A DNA stretch of 64,000 bases. Origin: an uncultured Porphyromonadaceae bacterium. Its GTDB lineage: Bacteria; Bacteroidota; Bacteroidia; Bacteroidales; Muribaculaceae. The notes beneath the pieces are model-generated. The model was given only the letters and a program-made list of their open reading frames with translations. It did no database searches and was not told the DNA's origin. The DNA is taken from assembly GCA_902491625.1 (NCBI GenBank), contig CABUIO010000004.1, positions 62,001 to 126,000 on the forward strand. The letters are read 5' to 3'. Within the stretch, counting starts at the first letter, position 1. Each line of letters opens with the position of its first letter. This document shows positions 38,258-47,511 of this stretch, one piece after another. A program made the translations under genes and the position numbers.

Positions 38258-40458
38258 TTATGTACTACGCGATCCTTGAGTTCGGCGAGTTTGCCGGAAT
38301 TCCATCTGTCGGTGGTGCCGACGAGATAGCCTGTGATTCGCTGTATTGTCTCGAACGGCGTTCCGCACTTAGGGCATGTGTGCATCGTGGTGTCAGCGTT
38401 TTCGTAGCCGCACTGCGGGCAATGGTTGCGGTTGTGATTGACGGAACCGTAGCCTATGTCGTACTTGTCCATCAGATCGACGATCTGCGAGATCGCCTCT
38501 TCGTTGTGGGTGGCGTCGCCGTCGATTTCCACATAGAATATGTGGCCGCCAAGGGTAAGCGGGTGGTAAGGTGCCTCGATCTTTGCTTTGTGGCGCGGCG
38601 AACAGTGGTAGTAGACCGGCACATGGTTGGAGTTGGTGTAGTAATCCTTGTCGGTTATGCCTTTGATCACACCGAAAGTCTTGCGGTCGCGTTTCGTGAA
38701 ACGTCCCGACAGACCTTCCGCCGGAGTCGCGAGGATGCTGTAGTTATGTTTGTATTTTTCCGAGAATTCGTTGGCGCGCGAGCGCATGTGGCTCACGATG
38801 CGGAGACCGAGCTGCTGCGCGTATTCATCCTCGCCGTGATGTTTGCCGGTAAGGGCGATCAGACATTCAGCCAGTCCAATGAAACCGATGCCGAGTGTGC
38901 CCTGATTGATGACACTTTCCACTGTATCGTTGGGATTGAGAGTGTCTGCACCATTCCACAGTTTGCTCATCACGAGCGGGAACTGCTTTGCGAGCGCTGT
39001 CTTCTGGAAGTCGAATCTGTCTGCAAGCTGGCGTGCCGTTATGTCAAGGGTTTCGTCAAGTCGCTGGAAGAATCTCTCGATACGTTCCCGCGGATCGGTG
39101 ATGCTCATTACCTCTATAGCCAGTCGCACGATGTTGATGGTCGTAAAACTCAGATTGCCGCGTCCTACGGATGTTTTGGGGCCGAAGCGGTTCTCGTAGA
39201 CACGAGTACGGCATCCCATTGTCGCGACTTCGTGCAGATAACGTTCGGGATCGTCGGCTCGCCATGCATCGTCGCGGTTGAAGCTTGCATCAAGATTAAG
39301 GAAGTTGGGGAAGAAACGGCGTGCCGTCACCTTGCAGGCGAGTTTGTAAAGGTCGTAGTTGGGATCCTCGGGCAGATAGCTGACACCGCGTTTCTTTTTC
39401 CAGATCTGAATCGGGAAAATGGCTGTGGCACCGTTGCCGACACCCTCATAGGTGGAGTTCAGCAGTTCGCGTATGACGCAACGACCTTCGGCGGAAGTGT
39501 CGGTGCCGTAGTTGATGGATGAGAACACGACCTGATTGCCACCGCGCGAGTGGATGGTGTTCATGTTGTGGATGAAGGCTTCCATTGCCTGATGCACATT
39601 GCCGACAGTGCAGTTCATCGCATGTTGCACTGCACGTTCCTCCCCTTTAAGACCGTCGAGCGAGCGGTGTATATAGTCCTTGAACTCTTTGTCGGCATAT
39701 TCCGACAGATCAAGGCCTGTTATTTCCTCTGTCTTGGCAAGCTCCTCCTTGAAAGTCGCCCTTACATATGGTGCGAGATAGAAATCAAACGCAGGAATCG
39801 CCTGACCGCCGTGCATCTCGTTTTGAGCTGTCTCAAGCGAGATACATGCTATCACGCTTGCCGTCTCTATTCTTTTTGCAGGGCGCGACTCGCCGTGTCC
39901 TGCAACGAATCCGTGGCGCAAAATCCGATCCAGAGGATGCTGCACGCATGTAAGGGATTTGGTAGGGTAGTAGTCTTTGTCGTGGATATGGATATAGTTG
40001 TTGCGGACGGCCTGTTTGGCTTCGTTCGATAGAAGATAGTCGTCAACAAATGGCTTTGTGGTCTCGGAAGCGAACTTCATCATCATGCCTGCGGGAGAAT
40101 CGGTATTCATGTTGGCGTTCTCGCGGGTGACATCATTGTTCTTCGCCTCGATGATCTCCAGAAAAATATCGCGTGTCTTGGCGCGGCGTGCGATGGATCG
40201 CTGGTCTCTGTAGGCGATATATCGCTTCGCCACCTCCTTGCGGCTCGACTTCATCAGTTCAATCTCGACACGATCCTGAATCTCCTCGACAGTCATCCTG
40301 TCGGCGCCCGTGACGCCGATTCTGTCGGTGATCTTGGAGATCAGAGCCTCATCCTCGCCAAGTTCTGTGGTGAGCATAGCCTTGCGTATCGCAGCCTTGA
40401 TTTTCTCTTCGTTGTATCCTACTACGCGACCATCGCGTTTCACCACGAGCTGTATCAT
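38254..40458 (-). CDS. nrdD: Anaerobic ribonucleoside-triphosphate reductase
   Basis: The product has 734 residues. An ATP-cone covers the N-terminus (VVKRDGRVVGYNEEKIKAAI). The glycyl-radical domain ends with the zinc site CPQC...CPKC (Cys680, 683, 695, 698) and RITGYL, whose Gly710 should carry the radical. It makes dNTPs from NTPs without oxygen, with formate as the usual reductant. nrdD and nrdG are read from a promoter that overlaps a perfect palindrome (40509-40528). Confidence 0.96.
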   Translation of the reverse strand: MIQLVVKRDGRVVGYNEEKIKAAIRKAMLTTELGEDEALISKITDRIGVTGADRMTVEEIQDRVEIELMKSSRKEVAKRYIAYRDQRSIARRAKTRDIFLEIIEAKNNDVTRENANMNTDSPAGMMMKFASETTKPFVDDYLLSNEAKQAVRNNYIHIHDKDYYPTKSLTCVQHPLDRILRHGFVAGHGESRPAKRIETASVIACISLETAQNEMHGGQAIPAFDFYLAPYVRATFKEELAKTEEITGLDLSEYADKEFKDYIHRSLDGLKGEERAVQHAMNCTVGNVHQAMEAFIHNMNTIHSRGGNQVVFSSINYGTDTSAEGRCVIRELLNSTYEGVGNGATAIFPIQIWKKKRGVSYLPEDPNYDLYKLACKVTARRFFPNFLNLDASFNRDDAWRADDPERYLHEVATMGCRTRVYENRFGPKTSVGRGNLSFTTINIVRLAIEVMSITDPRERIERFFQRLDETLDITARQLADRFDFQKTALAKQFPLVMSKLWNGADTLNPNDTVESVINQGTLGIGFIGLAECLIALTGKHHGEDEYAQQLGLRIVSHMRSRANEFSEKYKHNYSILATPAEGLSGRFTKRDRKTFGVIKGITDKDYYTNSNHVPVYYHCSPRHKAKIEAPYHPLTLGGHIFYVEIDGDATHNEEAISQIVDLMDKYDIGYGSVNHNRNHCPQCGYENADTTMHTCPKCGTPFETIQRITGYLVGTTDRWNSGKLAELKDRVVHK

Positions 40459-40504
40459 TTGAGTATTATGAGTTTAAGTTATTCGGTCTTCGGTTTTGTA
40501 CTGA

Positions 40505-40533
40505 CAAAGTTAGAAAATGTTTTCTAACGACAA
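40505..40533 (-). promoter_or_regulatory. nrdDG promoter with overlapping 20-bp palindrome
   Basis: The minus strand has TAACTTTG at 40512-40505 and TTG at 40533-40531. Between and over them lies GTTAGAAAATGTTTTCTAAC (40509-40528): 9-bp perfect arms around two bases. The position is that of a repressor site. It does not fit the NrdR or FNR consensus I know. Confidence 0.7.
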
Positions 40534-40768
40534 AAACAAATTTTCATTTTGGACAACTTTTTAACAGTTGGGAATTTTTAAATTGCTAATAATAAGGATG
40601 TAGCAGTTCTGTTTTAGGAAACTTTTCTCATTTTCAAGCTCGGGGATGTTGTCGGAAAACTGACTTTTTCGTTCAAACTGATGATACATGGACATTTGCA
40701 AAATCAGCATCCCGCCGCTATTGAATTATTTGCAGGTGCACATACTTTTATAATAGAACCTTAATTGC
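40534..40768. other. nrdD-GT2 divergent spacer
   Basis: AT-rich with no reading frame supported. It separates the nrdDG promoter from the GT2 promoter box; I saw no further structure. Confidence 0.4.
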
Positions 40769-40776
40769 TATCTTTG
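40769..40776 (+). promoter_or_regulatory. -7 box of the GT2 gene
   Basis: TATCTTTG, 22 bases before the ATG at 40799; no clear -33 element. Confidence 0.55.
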
Positions 40777-40798
40777 CATCGGAAAACAAAAGAATCCG

Positions 40799-41797
40799 AT
40801 GGAAAATCCCTTGATAGCTGTCGTGGTGCCTTGTTATAACGAGCAGGGTGTATTGCAGATGAGTATACCTCGTCTGCTGTCCGTACTTGACGAGCTTGCA
40901 TCTTCAGGCATTATAGACTCGCGAAGCTACGTGCTGTGTGTCGACGACGGCAGCAGCGACGCTACATGGGATGAGATATGCGTTCTTTCAGCGAAATCGG
41001 ATCGCATCAGAGGTCTCCAGCTTGCTCACAACAGCGGCCATCAGTATGCTCTTCTTGCCGGACTGATGGAGGTTCGCGATGACTGCGACGCATCGATTTC
41101 TATTGACGCGGACATGCAGGATGATCCCCGAGCCATCATTGATATGGTCAAACGTTTTCTTGAGGGTTCGGAAATTGTCTATGGTGTCCGTCGTTCTCGT
41201 GCCACTGACACATGGTTCAAGCGGAATTCCGCCCGTGGATTTTATACCTTGCAGAAAGCGATGGGACTGCAGACTGTCTATGACCACGCCGACTACAGAC
41301 TCATGAGCGCGCGTGCTCTGGATCTTCTCTCGGAATATAAGGAACGCAACCTTTTCCTGCGCGGTATCGTGCCGCTGATAGGATTGCATACTTCCGTAGT
41401 GACTTACGACCGCCATGAACGTGTGGCCGGCGAGTCGAAATATCCTTTGAAAAAGATGCTGTCGTTTTCCATTGACGGAATCACATCTTTTTCCGCACGC
41501 CCGATGCGCTGGATCTTCAATTTCGGACTCCTCCTCCTTATAATAGATATTATAGTTGCGGTCTATGTGCTTATCTCGCTCCTTTCCGGCGATGCACTCA
41601 TGGGCTGGAGTTCGCTGATGCTGTCGGTTTGGTTTCTGGGCAGCGTGATACTCATGTCCATCGGAGTTGTGGGAGAGTACATAGGTAAGATATTCGTGGA
41701 GGTTAAGTCGCGTCCCCGCTATGCAATCGCCGAAAGGGTAGGATTCCCCGAAAAAACAAAGCGTACCTGTCGCACAAGGACAGATACGCAGATTTAG
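40799..41797 (+). CDS. Membrane glycosyltransferase family 2 (GtrB/DPM1-like)
   Basis: The product has 332 residues. The GT-A domain has VVVPCYNEQGVL, CVDDGSSDAT and the metal site DADMQDDP (about residue 100). Two membrane helices at about 238-260 and 273-297 close the protein, as in polyprenyl-phosphate glucosyl/aminoarabinosyl transferases such as GtrB and ArnC. It probably loads a sugar onto undecaprenyl phosphate in the inner membrane. It stands alone, convergent with rubredoxin. The last codons form a hairpin (GCGTACCTGTC/GACAGATACGC, 41761-41789). Confidence 0.87.
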   Translation: MENPLIAVVVPCYNEQGVLQMSIPRLLSVLDELASSGIIDSRSYVLCVDDGSSDATWDEICVLSAKSDRIRGLQLAHNSGHQYALLAGLMEVRDDCDASISIDADMQDDPRAIIDMVKRFLEGSEIVYGVRRSRATDTWFKRNSARGFYTLQKAMGLQTVYDHADYRLMSARALDLLSEYKERNLFLRGIVPLIGLHTSVVTYDRHERVAGESKYPLKKMLSFSIDGITSFSARPMRWIFNFGLLLLIIDIIVAVYVLISLLSGDALMGWSSLMLSVWFLGSVILMSIGVVGEYIGKIFVEVKSRPRYAIAERVGFPEKTKRTCRTRTDTQI

Positions 41798-41810
41798 AGG
41801 TGGTTTTTGC

Positions 41811-41978
41811 TTATTCTTCAGGCAGCGGTTGGAAATCCTCTTTGCCGACACCGCAAACCGGGCAACTCCAGCTGTCGGGGAGGTCTTCAAAAGCAGTTCC
41901 GGGTGCAATGCCTCCGTCGGGATCGCCTACTGCGGGATCGTAGATCCAGTCGCATACTGTACAAATATATTTTTTCAT
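41811..41978 (-). CDS. Rubredoxin
   Basis: This 55-residue gene is short but unmistakable: MKKYICTVCDWIYDP at the N-terminus and CPVCGVGKEDF near the C-terminus, giving Cys6, Cys9, Cys39 and Cys42 for the single iron. The spacing and the Trp/Tyr core match normal rubredoxins. It carries single electrons, in anaerobes typically to rubrerythrin or oxidoreductases for oxygen and peroxide defence. It lies alone, convergent with the GT2 gene (13 bases between stops). Confidence 0.97.
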   Translation of the reverse strand: MKKYICTVCDWIYDPAVGDPDGGIAPGTAFEDLPDSWSCPVCGVGKEDFQPLPEE

Positions 41979-42190
41979 AGTCTCAATATAGTTTAAAGGG
42001 TTTTAAGAAAATGTATTAAATTGTGTTCTGTAATTAAAACGTCTGCGTCGTCGAAAATGTTCAGATATCGGATTTATGCGCCGGATTTTATGACTGCGCG
42101 GGACAGAGCCTCGGGCGGAAGCGGCATCGCTCTCCGGATTTTGAGAGGAGGAATTCGCGGTCGGGATTGTAAAAAATAACGCAGAAACAG

Positions 42191-42221
42191 TTGTGGGGTT
42201 CAAATAAAATGTCTATCTTTG
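42191..42221 (+). promoter_or_regulatory. Promoter of the rpsF-rpsR-rplI operon
   Basis: TTG at 42191-42193 and TATCTTTG at 42214-42221, about 20 bases apart. Confidence 0.75.
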
Positions 42222-42231
42222 CAGTCGGATT

Positions 42232-42255
42232 TCAGAGCAATGGTTTTAGCTCTGA
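42232..42255 (+). promoter_or_regulatory. Leader hairpin of the S6 operon
   Basis: TCAGAGC (42232-42238) pairs with GCTCTGA (42249-42255) across a 10-base loop in the 5' leader of rpsF. S6-S18 autoregulation through a leader hairpin is known in other bacteria; I could not find its CCG signature, so the role is open. Confidence 0.4.
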
Positions 42256-42291
42256 TTTTCAAGTATTTACTAATAATTTACAATAGTTTTT

Positions 42292-42675
42292 ATGAACCAT
42301 TACGAAACCGTTTTCATTTTAACTCCCGTTTTGTCTGATGTTCAGATGAAGGAAGCGGTAGAGAAATTCAAGACTTTCTTGGAGTCCAACGGCTGCGAGA
42401 TCGTGAATGAAGAAGAGTGGGGTCTCAAGAAGCTTGCTTATCCCATTCAGAAGAAGAGCACCGGCTTCTACTGCCTGCTCGAGTTTAAGGGCGAACCCTC
42501 GATCGTTAAGAAACTTGAGGTTGCCTATCGTCGTGACGAGCGTGTGATCCGTTTCCTCACATTCCGTCTTGACAAATACGCTGTGGAATACGCCGAGAAG
42601 CGCCGCAGAGTACGTGCAGAGAAAGCAGCAGCTCCGGTTGCAGCCGATAATAACGAAAACAAGGAGGAGAATTAA
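42292..42675 (+). CDS. rpsF: 30S ribosomal protein S6
   Basis: The product has 127 residues: MNHYETVFILTPVLSDVQ, then the EEWGLKKLAYPIQKKSTGFY strand region and the conserved RRDERVIRFLTFRLDK. The C-terminus carries a Bacteroidetes-style Ala/Glu/Asn-rich tail. S6 binds S18 at the platform of the small subunit. It is the first gene of the S6-S18-L9 operon, two bases from rpsR. Confidence 0.97.
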   Translation: MNHYETVFILTPVLSDVQMKEAVEKFKTFLESNGCEIVNEEEWGLKKLAYPIQKKSTGFYCLLEFKGEPSIVKKLEVAYRRDERVIRFLTFRLDKYAVEYAEKRRRVRAEKAAAPVAADNNENKEEN

Positions 42676-42677
42676 TC

Positions 42678-42947
42678 ATGGCACAGAATAACAGCGAAAT
42701 CCGTTACCTCACCCCATTGTCGGTAGACACCAAGAAAAAGAAATACTGCCGCTTCAAGAGAATGGGCATCAAGTATATCGACTACAAGGATCCCGAATTC
42801 CTCAAGAAATTCCTCAACGAGCAGGGTAAGATCCTTCCCCGTCGCATCACCGGTACAAGCCTTAAGTTCCAGCGCCGCGTCGCTCAGGCCGTAAAACGCG
42901 CACGCCATCTGGCTCTTCTGCCTTACGTGACCGACTTGATGAAATAA
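42678..42947 (+). CDS. rpsR: 30S ribosomal protein S18
   Basis: The product has 89 residues with YIDYKDPEFLKKFLNEQGKI and RRITGTSLKFQRRVAQAVKRARHLALLPY split over the usual S18 core. It has one Cys (KKKYCRFKR), so a zinc-type S18 is excluded. It is translated two bases after rpsF and precedes rplI by 29 bases. Confidence 0.97.
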   Translation: MAQNNSEIRYLTPLSVDTKKKKYCRFKRMGIKYIDYKDPEFLKKFLNEQGKILPRRITGTSLKFQRRVAQAVKRARHLALLPYVTDLMK

Positions 42948-42976
42948 TTCACCATCTAAAAATTGAAGTAAAAGCT

Positions 42977-43420
42977 ATGAAACTTATACTGAAAGAGAAT
43001 GTGGCCAATCTCGGCTACAAGGACGACGTGGTGGAGGTGAAGAATGGCTATGGCCGCAACTACCTTATCCCGCAGGGCAAGGCTGTGATCGCTACTGAAG
43101 GTGCTCTCAAGATGCTTGCCGAGAATCAGAAACAGCGCGCTCATAAGCTGGCTCAGATCAAGGCTGACGCCGAGGCTGCCGCCAATGCTCTTGAGGGTGT
43201 GGCTCTCACAATCGGCGCCAAGACAAGCTCCACAGGCACGATCTTCGGTTCTGTCAACAGTATCCAGATTGCCGAGGCTCTTGAGAAACTTGGTCACAAT
43301 GTGGATCGCAAGCTTATCTCCATCAAGGAGACTGTGAAAGAAGTCGGCAAATACACAGCCGTCATCAAGTTCCACAAAGAGGTTTCCGTTGAGATTCCCT
43401 TTGAGGTTATTCCTGAGTAA
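42977..43420 (+). CDS. rplI: 50S ribosomal protein L9
   Basis: The product has 147 residues. The N-terminal domain MKLILKENVANLGYKDDVVEV with NGYGRNYLIPQGKA is canonical, joined by the long helix (AHKLAQIKADAEAAANAL) to the C-terminal rRNA-binding domain. A strong hairpin terminator follows at 43447-43485. Confidence 0.97.
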   Translation: MKLILKENVANLGYKDDVVEVKNGYGRNYLIPQGKAVIATEGALKMLAENQKQRAHKLAQIKADAEAAANALEGVALTIGAKTSSTGTIFGSVNSIQIAEALEKLGHNVDRKLISIKETVKEVGKYTAVIKFHKEVSVEIPFEVIPE

Positions 43421-43446
43421 GAACTCCGACTGAGTTTTAATAATCT

Positions 43447-43490
43447 AAGAAAGACTGTCGATTAATGAGATCGACAGACTTTCTTTATCC
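43447..43490 (+). terminator. Terminator of the S6 operon
   Basis: AAGAAAGACTGTCGAT (43447-43462) pairs with ATCGACAGACTTTCTT (43470-43485), interrupted by one A-A mismatch, with a T-rich end. Confidence 0.88.
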
Positions 43491-43563
43491 TTTGGAGACA
43501 GGCGGAATAAACACAATTAGTCAAAATAATGCTTAATTTGAGTTAAAATTTTCGGCGATATAC

Positions 43564-43594
43564 TTGGATATTTACTGTAATATTCATATCTTTG
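43564..43594 (+). promoter_or_regulatory. Promoter of the GLUG-repeat secreted protein
   Basis: TTG at 43564-43566 and TATCTTTG at 43587-43594, 20 bases apart; ATG at 43655. Confidence 0.75.
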
Positions 43595-43654
43595 CGGTGG
43601 TAGAGACATTTGTTTTTACTAAATAGCTATATATTAACCTAATACAGTTTTAAT

Positions 43655-46600
43655 ATGAGTAACAAACTACTATTGTCGGCCTTATTGGTGGCTCCGGGTC
43701 TCCTTATGGCTTCCGGTCCTTCGCCCTATAAGGCTTCAAAGCAGACTCCTTTCCGTTATGCCTACAAGTCACCTAAGACTTTGCAGAGCGAAAATGAGCA
43801 GAGACGTGACCGCATTTCGGAGATGCTTTCTCCGAAAGGGATGGAGAAAACCTCCGGCATCGAGGTTTCCGACAAGCTTGATCCTTCCAGTCAGTTTGGC
43901 GATCTCGAAGGTCCGGACGGCACCATCTGGTATTACACATCGAATCCCGTAATCGAAAAGGTACCTGTCTCGGGCGGCTATGAAGGACTCACGGAGTCCA
44001 TCATACGCGAGTATAATTTCTCCATATACGACAGCGAGCTTCGTCTGGTCGGTACAATCCATGACAAAATCGACATAGATGAAAGCGCACTGGAGACAAT
44101 GCCTGCCCAGGTGATGCTAAACTCTGTTGTCAGCAAGAAGTTCTTCAATATTGACGACAAATATGAGCTGATCGTCTCCGTCGCAATGAAGCGCGATCTG
44201 TCGCAGAATCCTTATCCTTACGTCAACTACCACTCTTATGTCTACAGCCTTAACGGAGAACAGACTGAGGATGGATTTGACAAAAAGGTAAAAACCATCG
44301 ACGGTTATCTTGTCGAGAGCGTCAACAGTGCGGCTGACCGCTGGTCGGAGAATTTCTTCATGACATTCCTGACGGAGTCCGCAGATCTTGAACTTGACGA
44401 ATATGAGGATTTTCTGAACTCATGCAAGTACACTCTCACGACATATTCGCGTGCGTCCTATAGCGGAGACATGTCTATCTTCCAACAACGTGAAGTTGGT
44501 CTGAACCATCTCCCCGGCGACCAGATGAACTGTCCTCTTATGCTTACTTTCCTCCACGATGGAGCGGCTTGCTTCGCATATATGGAATATGAGAAAAAGC
44601 TCTATGCCACACAGGGTGAGTTCGATCCCTCGACAGGAGAGCTTTCAGATCCCATACAGTCTGAGGACAACAACCTGATTGTCACAATTTTCCAGGATAA
44701 GGGAAAGATGCCGACCGAGATTCAGAAGATAAAGATTCCGGTTGAGATAGACAAGACGACTTCCGATGCACTATTTACTTATTACGGAGTCGGCAATCTG
44801 CGCTATGACAAGGATATCGATTTCGGCAACTTCCTTGGCGACAATTCAAAGGCATGTGTCGTCGTGAACAAGCAGGTATATACTTCTCATAGCGACGATT
44901 ACATCAACAGTTATTACGTTTATGATCCCAACGGCGAGCAGCTTATCACTCTTTCAGAGAGATGCGATTCGTTTGTAGAACTCAGCGATGTCAAAGGACA
45001 GGATCCTCAGTTGATTTTCATATATCTCAACGGTGAGGAGTACAGACTTGATTTCACGGAGCTTTATTCCGGTACGGTTACTGCCAAACTCGGTCAGACC
45101 ATCAATGGAGAGGCTGTCTCAGCTACCATTGACCGTGTTCCTTACGGCGACAGTTACCGGTATGCCGTCAGCATGCTTCATGGAGATACCGATGCGGATG
45201 GCAACACCATCCATAACGTCTGCTGGCTTGACAGCGATGCGAAATTCATTGAAAAAGAGCAGCTCAATCTCGGCAAGGACATTGTATATGCCAATTTATA
45301 CATCGATCAATCAACACTTGATCCATACTTTTTTGACACGGACATCAACCATGAATATATGGTGTTGGTGAAACGTTACACTTCCCCTCAGCATACCGAG
45401 CTGCAGGAAGAACTTCTTATCGTCTCGACCAACGGCAACACCCTTCTACATCTTACTCCGGATTCCGATAAAGGAAACCTCATTACTATCGCTCCGGTGA
45501 ATATCGACACAAAGCCACGTCTGAATGTGGTTTACCGTTCCGATGATTACAAGTATACTCCGGAGTTCTACGATCTACCTCTCTGCAAATTTACGGCGGG
45601 AGGCGACGGTACAGCTGAGAATCCCTATCAGATCGCTACAATAGGCGATTTCAAACAGATCGGTTCCTCACTCAGCTCTAACTATAAACTTGTTGCTGAT
45701 CTTGATGCTTCCAATGTGGAGGTTACTCCCGTAAGCGGCTCCTTTACCGGTTCTCTTAACGGCGACGGCCACTCGATCAACAATCTGACTATCACCCCGG
45801 GCACGTCCACTTCCGGTCTATTTTCACGCCTTGACAATAATTCCAAAGTCGGCAACCTCAATATCATCAACGCCGTAGTAGGACTCAGTGAGGAGGTAAG
45901 CCGTGCCGGCGTTTTGGCTGCCGAGGCTTCCAATGCCACGATTGACGGTGTGCATGTCTACAACGTCACTACAAGTTATGGCGACAGCTACGACTCTGCC
46001 TTTGGCGGTATCATCGGATCCGCAATGCTCCACACGGCAATCAGCAACTGTTCGGTTGCAAATGCCTCTTTCAACCTGCCCAATGCTTCTGTCGGCGGTA
46101 TAGTGGGCGGAATGCGTACCGGAGTGACCGTCCAGTCATCCTCTTTCAACGGCAGCATCAAGGGTGCTTCCGAAGTAGGAGGTATTACGGGCAGCTCCAT
46201 CACAGGCGATGAAAAAATCGCTGACTGCCATGTCGACGCAGACATTGTCGCCAACAACATCGTCGGCGGTATCATCGGTTCAAGCCGCCGAAGTAATGTC
46301 ACAAGATGTTACGTCGAAGGTACAGTCGAGGCAACCACACCCGACCGCAGGACGGACGCAGGACCTTGCGCCGGTGGTATCGTCGGTCAGCTCAGTCCCA
46401 GCGCTGCGACATCCGAAGGTGTAATGGCTCATGCTCCTACCACTGAAGGTGTAGTGACAAACAACATCGTACGTCTCGAATCTCTCAAAGGATATACTCC
46501 GACAGGCACCCCCAGCCACGACCAGCAGTTCACCACAATCCACCGCATTGTGGGTTGGACACGTGTCAACGACGAGCCTGATCCCAGCGTAGACACCAGC

Positions 46601-47314
46601 GCTGACAAAGGTCTCGCCAATAACTACGCCATCAGCACACTCAACAGATTCTCATCAGACGTTGACGATGCTGACACCTCTACCGAGGGCAAGAGCATCG
46701 CAGACTCTGATCTTAACAGGGATTTCTTCGAGAACACTCTCGGAATGCAGTTTGGTGCTGAGAATCCCTGGAATGAGCTTGCCGAGACAGATCCCGCACT
46801 CAACCACGAGACTTCCGCGTTCTTCAATCCGACAGTACTTACACCCGAGGAGAACACGACATTTGAAGCTACTCTTGTGATTGTAAGCCGCACACAGATT
46901 GATCCCGAAGCGGTGGTTTCTGATTTCTCATGTGAGTCATCGGACGAAGATGTAGCAGCTCCCACAGGCAACTTCCATTTTGACGGCAATAATATGGTTA
47001 TTGAATTCTCCTGCTCCAAGGTCGGTACCGCAGTCGTGACTGCATACGTCAACGGTGCACAGGCCAAGTTCACCGTCAACTCCAAGGTGAGCGGGGTCAA
47101 TGAGGTCGTTGGCAATGAGAAAACACTCATCAGCTATAACGGAACTAACGTGAAGGCTCAGGATTGTGCCATCACAATCTACAACCTTTCAGGAACTGCT
47201 GTTGCCTCCGCACACGACAATGTAAGCGTCGCAGACCTGCAGAAAGGTATCTATCTGGCCGTAGCAGTAGATGGCGAAGGCTCCCGTCAGGTGCTCAAGA
47301 TTATCGTAAGATAA
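43655..47314 (+). CDS. Large secreted GLUG-repeat protein with T9SS-type sorting tail
   Basis: The product has 1219 residues: a signal peptide (1-20, ending LLMASG), a long beta-rich region without a family I know (30-670), then GLUG-type repeats with GGIIGS/GGIVGG strands (about 690-950), an Ig-like segment (1070-1140) and a C-terminal tail with ITIYNLSGTAVAS and LQKGIYLAV (1160-1219). The tail fits type A sorting domains of the Por/type IX system, so it is likely attached to the cell surface. GLUG repeats occur in bacterial adhesins. It stands alone between a promoter and a strong terminator (47341-47379). Confidence 0.88.
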   Translation: MSNKLLLSALLVAPGLLMASGPSPYKASKQTPFRYAYKSPKTLQSENEQRRDRISEMLSPKGMEKTSGIEVSDKLDPSSQFGDLEGPDGTIWYYTSNPVIEKVPVSGGYEGLTESIIREYNFSIYDSELRLVGTIHDKIDIDESALETMPAQVMLNSVVSKKFFNIDDKYELIVSVAMKRDLSQNPYPYVNYHSYVYSLNGEQTEDGFDKKVKTIDGYLVESVNSAADRWSENFFMTFLTESADLELDEYEDFLNSCKYTLTTYSRASYSGDMSIFQQREVGLNHLPGDQMNCPLMLTFLHDGAACFAYMEYEKKLYATQGEFDPSTGELSDPIQSEDNNLIVTIFQDKGKMPTEIQKIKIPVEIDKTTSDALFTYYGVGNLRYDKDIDFGNFLGDNSKACVVVNKQVYTSHSDDYINSYYVYDPNGEQLITLSERCDSFVELSDVKGQDPQLIFIYLNGEEYRLDFTELYSGTVTAKLGQTINGEAVSATIDRVPYGDSYRYAVSMLHGDTDADGNTIHNVCWLDSDAKFIEKEQLNLGKDIVYANLYIDQSTLDPYFFDTDINHEYMVLVKRYTSPQHTELQEELLIVSTNGNTLLHLTPDSDKGNLITIAPVNIDTKPRLNVVYRSDDYKYTPEFYDLPLCKFTAGGDGTAENPYQIATIGDFKQIGSSLSSNYKLVADLDASNVEVTPVSGSFTGSLNGDGHSINNLTITPGTSTSGLFSRLDNNSKVGNLNIINAVVGLSEEVSRAGVLAAEASNATIDGVHVYNVTTSYGDSYDSAFGGIIGSAMLHTAISNCSVANASFNLPNASVGGIVGGMRTGVTVQSSSFNGSIKGASEVGGITGSSITGDEKIADCHVDADIVANNIVGGIIGSSRRSNVTRCYVEGTVEATTPDRRTDAGPCAGGIVGQLSPSAATSEGVMAHAPTTEGVVTNNIVRLESLKGYTPTGTPSHDQQFTTIHRIVGWTRVNDEPDPSVDTSADKGLANNYAISTLNRFSSDVDDADTSTEGKSIADSDLNRDFFENTLGMQFGAENPWNELAETDPALNHETSAFFNPTVLTPEENTTFEATLVIVSRTQIDPEAVVSDFSCESSDEDVAAPTGNFHFDGNNMVIEFSCSKVGTAVVTAYVNGAQAKFTVNSKVSGVNEVVGNEKTLISYNGTNVKAQDCAITIYNLSGTAVASAHDNVSVADLQKGIYLAVAVDGEGSRQVLKIIVR

Positions 47315-47340
47315 CGAAACACTTTCACCTTTTAAATTGA

Positions 47341-47379
47341 ATCAGGCCGTGCAATTAATGCGCGGCCTGATCTTTTTTT
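47341..47379 (+). terminator. Terminator after the GLUG-repeat gene
   Basis: ATCAGGCCGTGC (47341-47352) and GCGCGGCCTGAT (47360-47371) form a nearly perfect 12-bp stem with a 7-base loop and seven T residues. Confidence 0.92.
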
Positions 47380-47389
47380 GAGAGTTAAA

Positions 47390-47467
47390 TTACTTTATTT
47401 TTCCTCCGTCATGCAGCGCTTCGATAAGCCATGCGGGGAGGATCAGAAGAACGATGAGTAATGCCAT
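47390..47467 (-). CDS. Possible 25-residue hydrophobic peptide
   Basis: The frame reads MALLIVLLILPAWLIEALHD then GGKIK and a stop: a single membrane helix with a charged end. A TAATTTTG promoter box on the same strand (47519-47512) lies 45 bases upstream of the ATG. An in-frame start further up (47575) lies beyond that box. Length, a hydrophobic core and a promoter fit a small membrane peptide, but no homolog comes to mind and chance cannot be excluded. Confidence 0.4.
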   Translation of the reverse strand: MALLIVLLILPAWLIEALHDGGKIK

Positions 47468-47511
47468 AACTTTGTTAGATTTACATGGAAGACTGACATT
47501 GTCTTCAACAG

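Noticed and set aside
38173..39522. 449-codon open frame on the plus strand
   Set aside because: It is antisense to nrdD, which has complete family motifs; the open frame follows from codon bias.
40509..40528. NrdR or FNR box ahead of nrdD
   Set aside because: The palindrome differs from both consensus forms; left as an unknown operator.
41797..41816. Another end of the MITE family (GAGGTGGTTT)
   Set aside because: Only about ten bases match, and no partner end or duplication is seen.
42003..42203. 66-codon frame ahead of rpsF
   Set aside because: Overlaps the rpsF promoter, is Ser/Arg-rich with no start signals, and looks like a chance frame.
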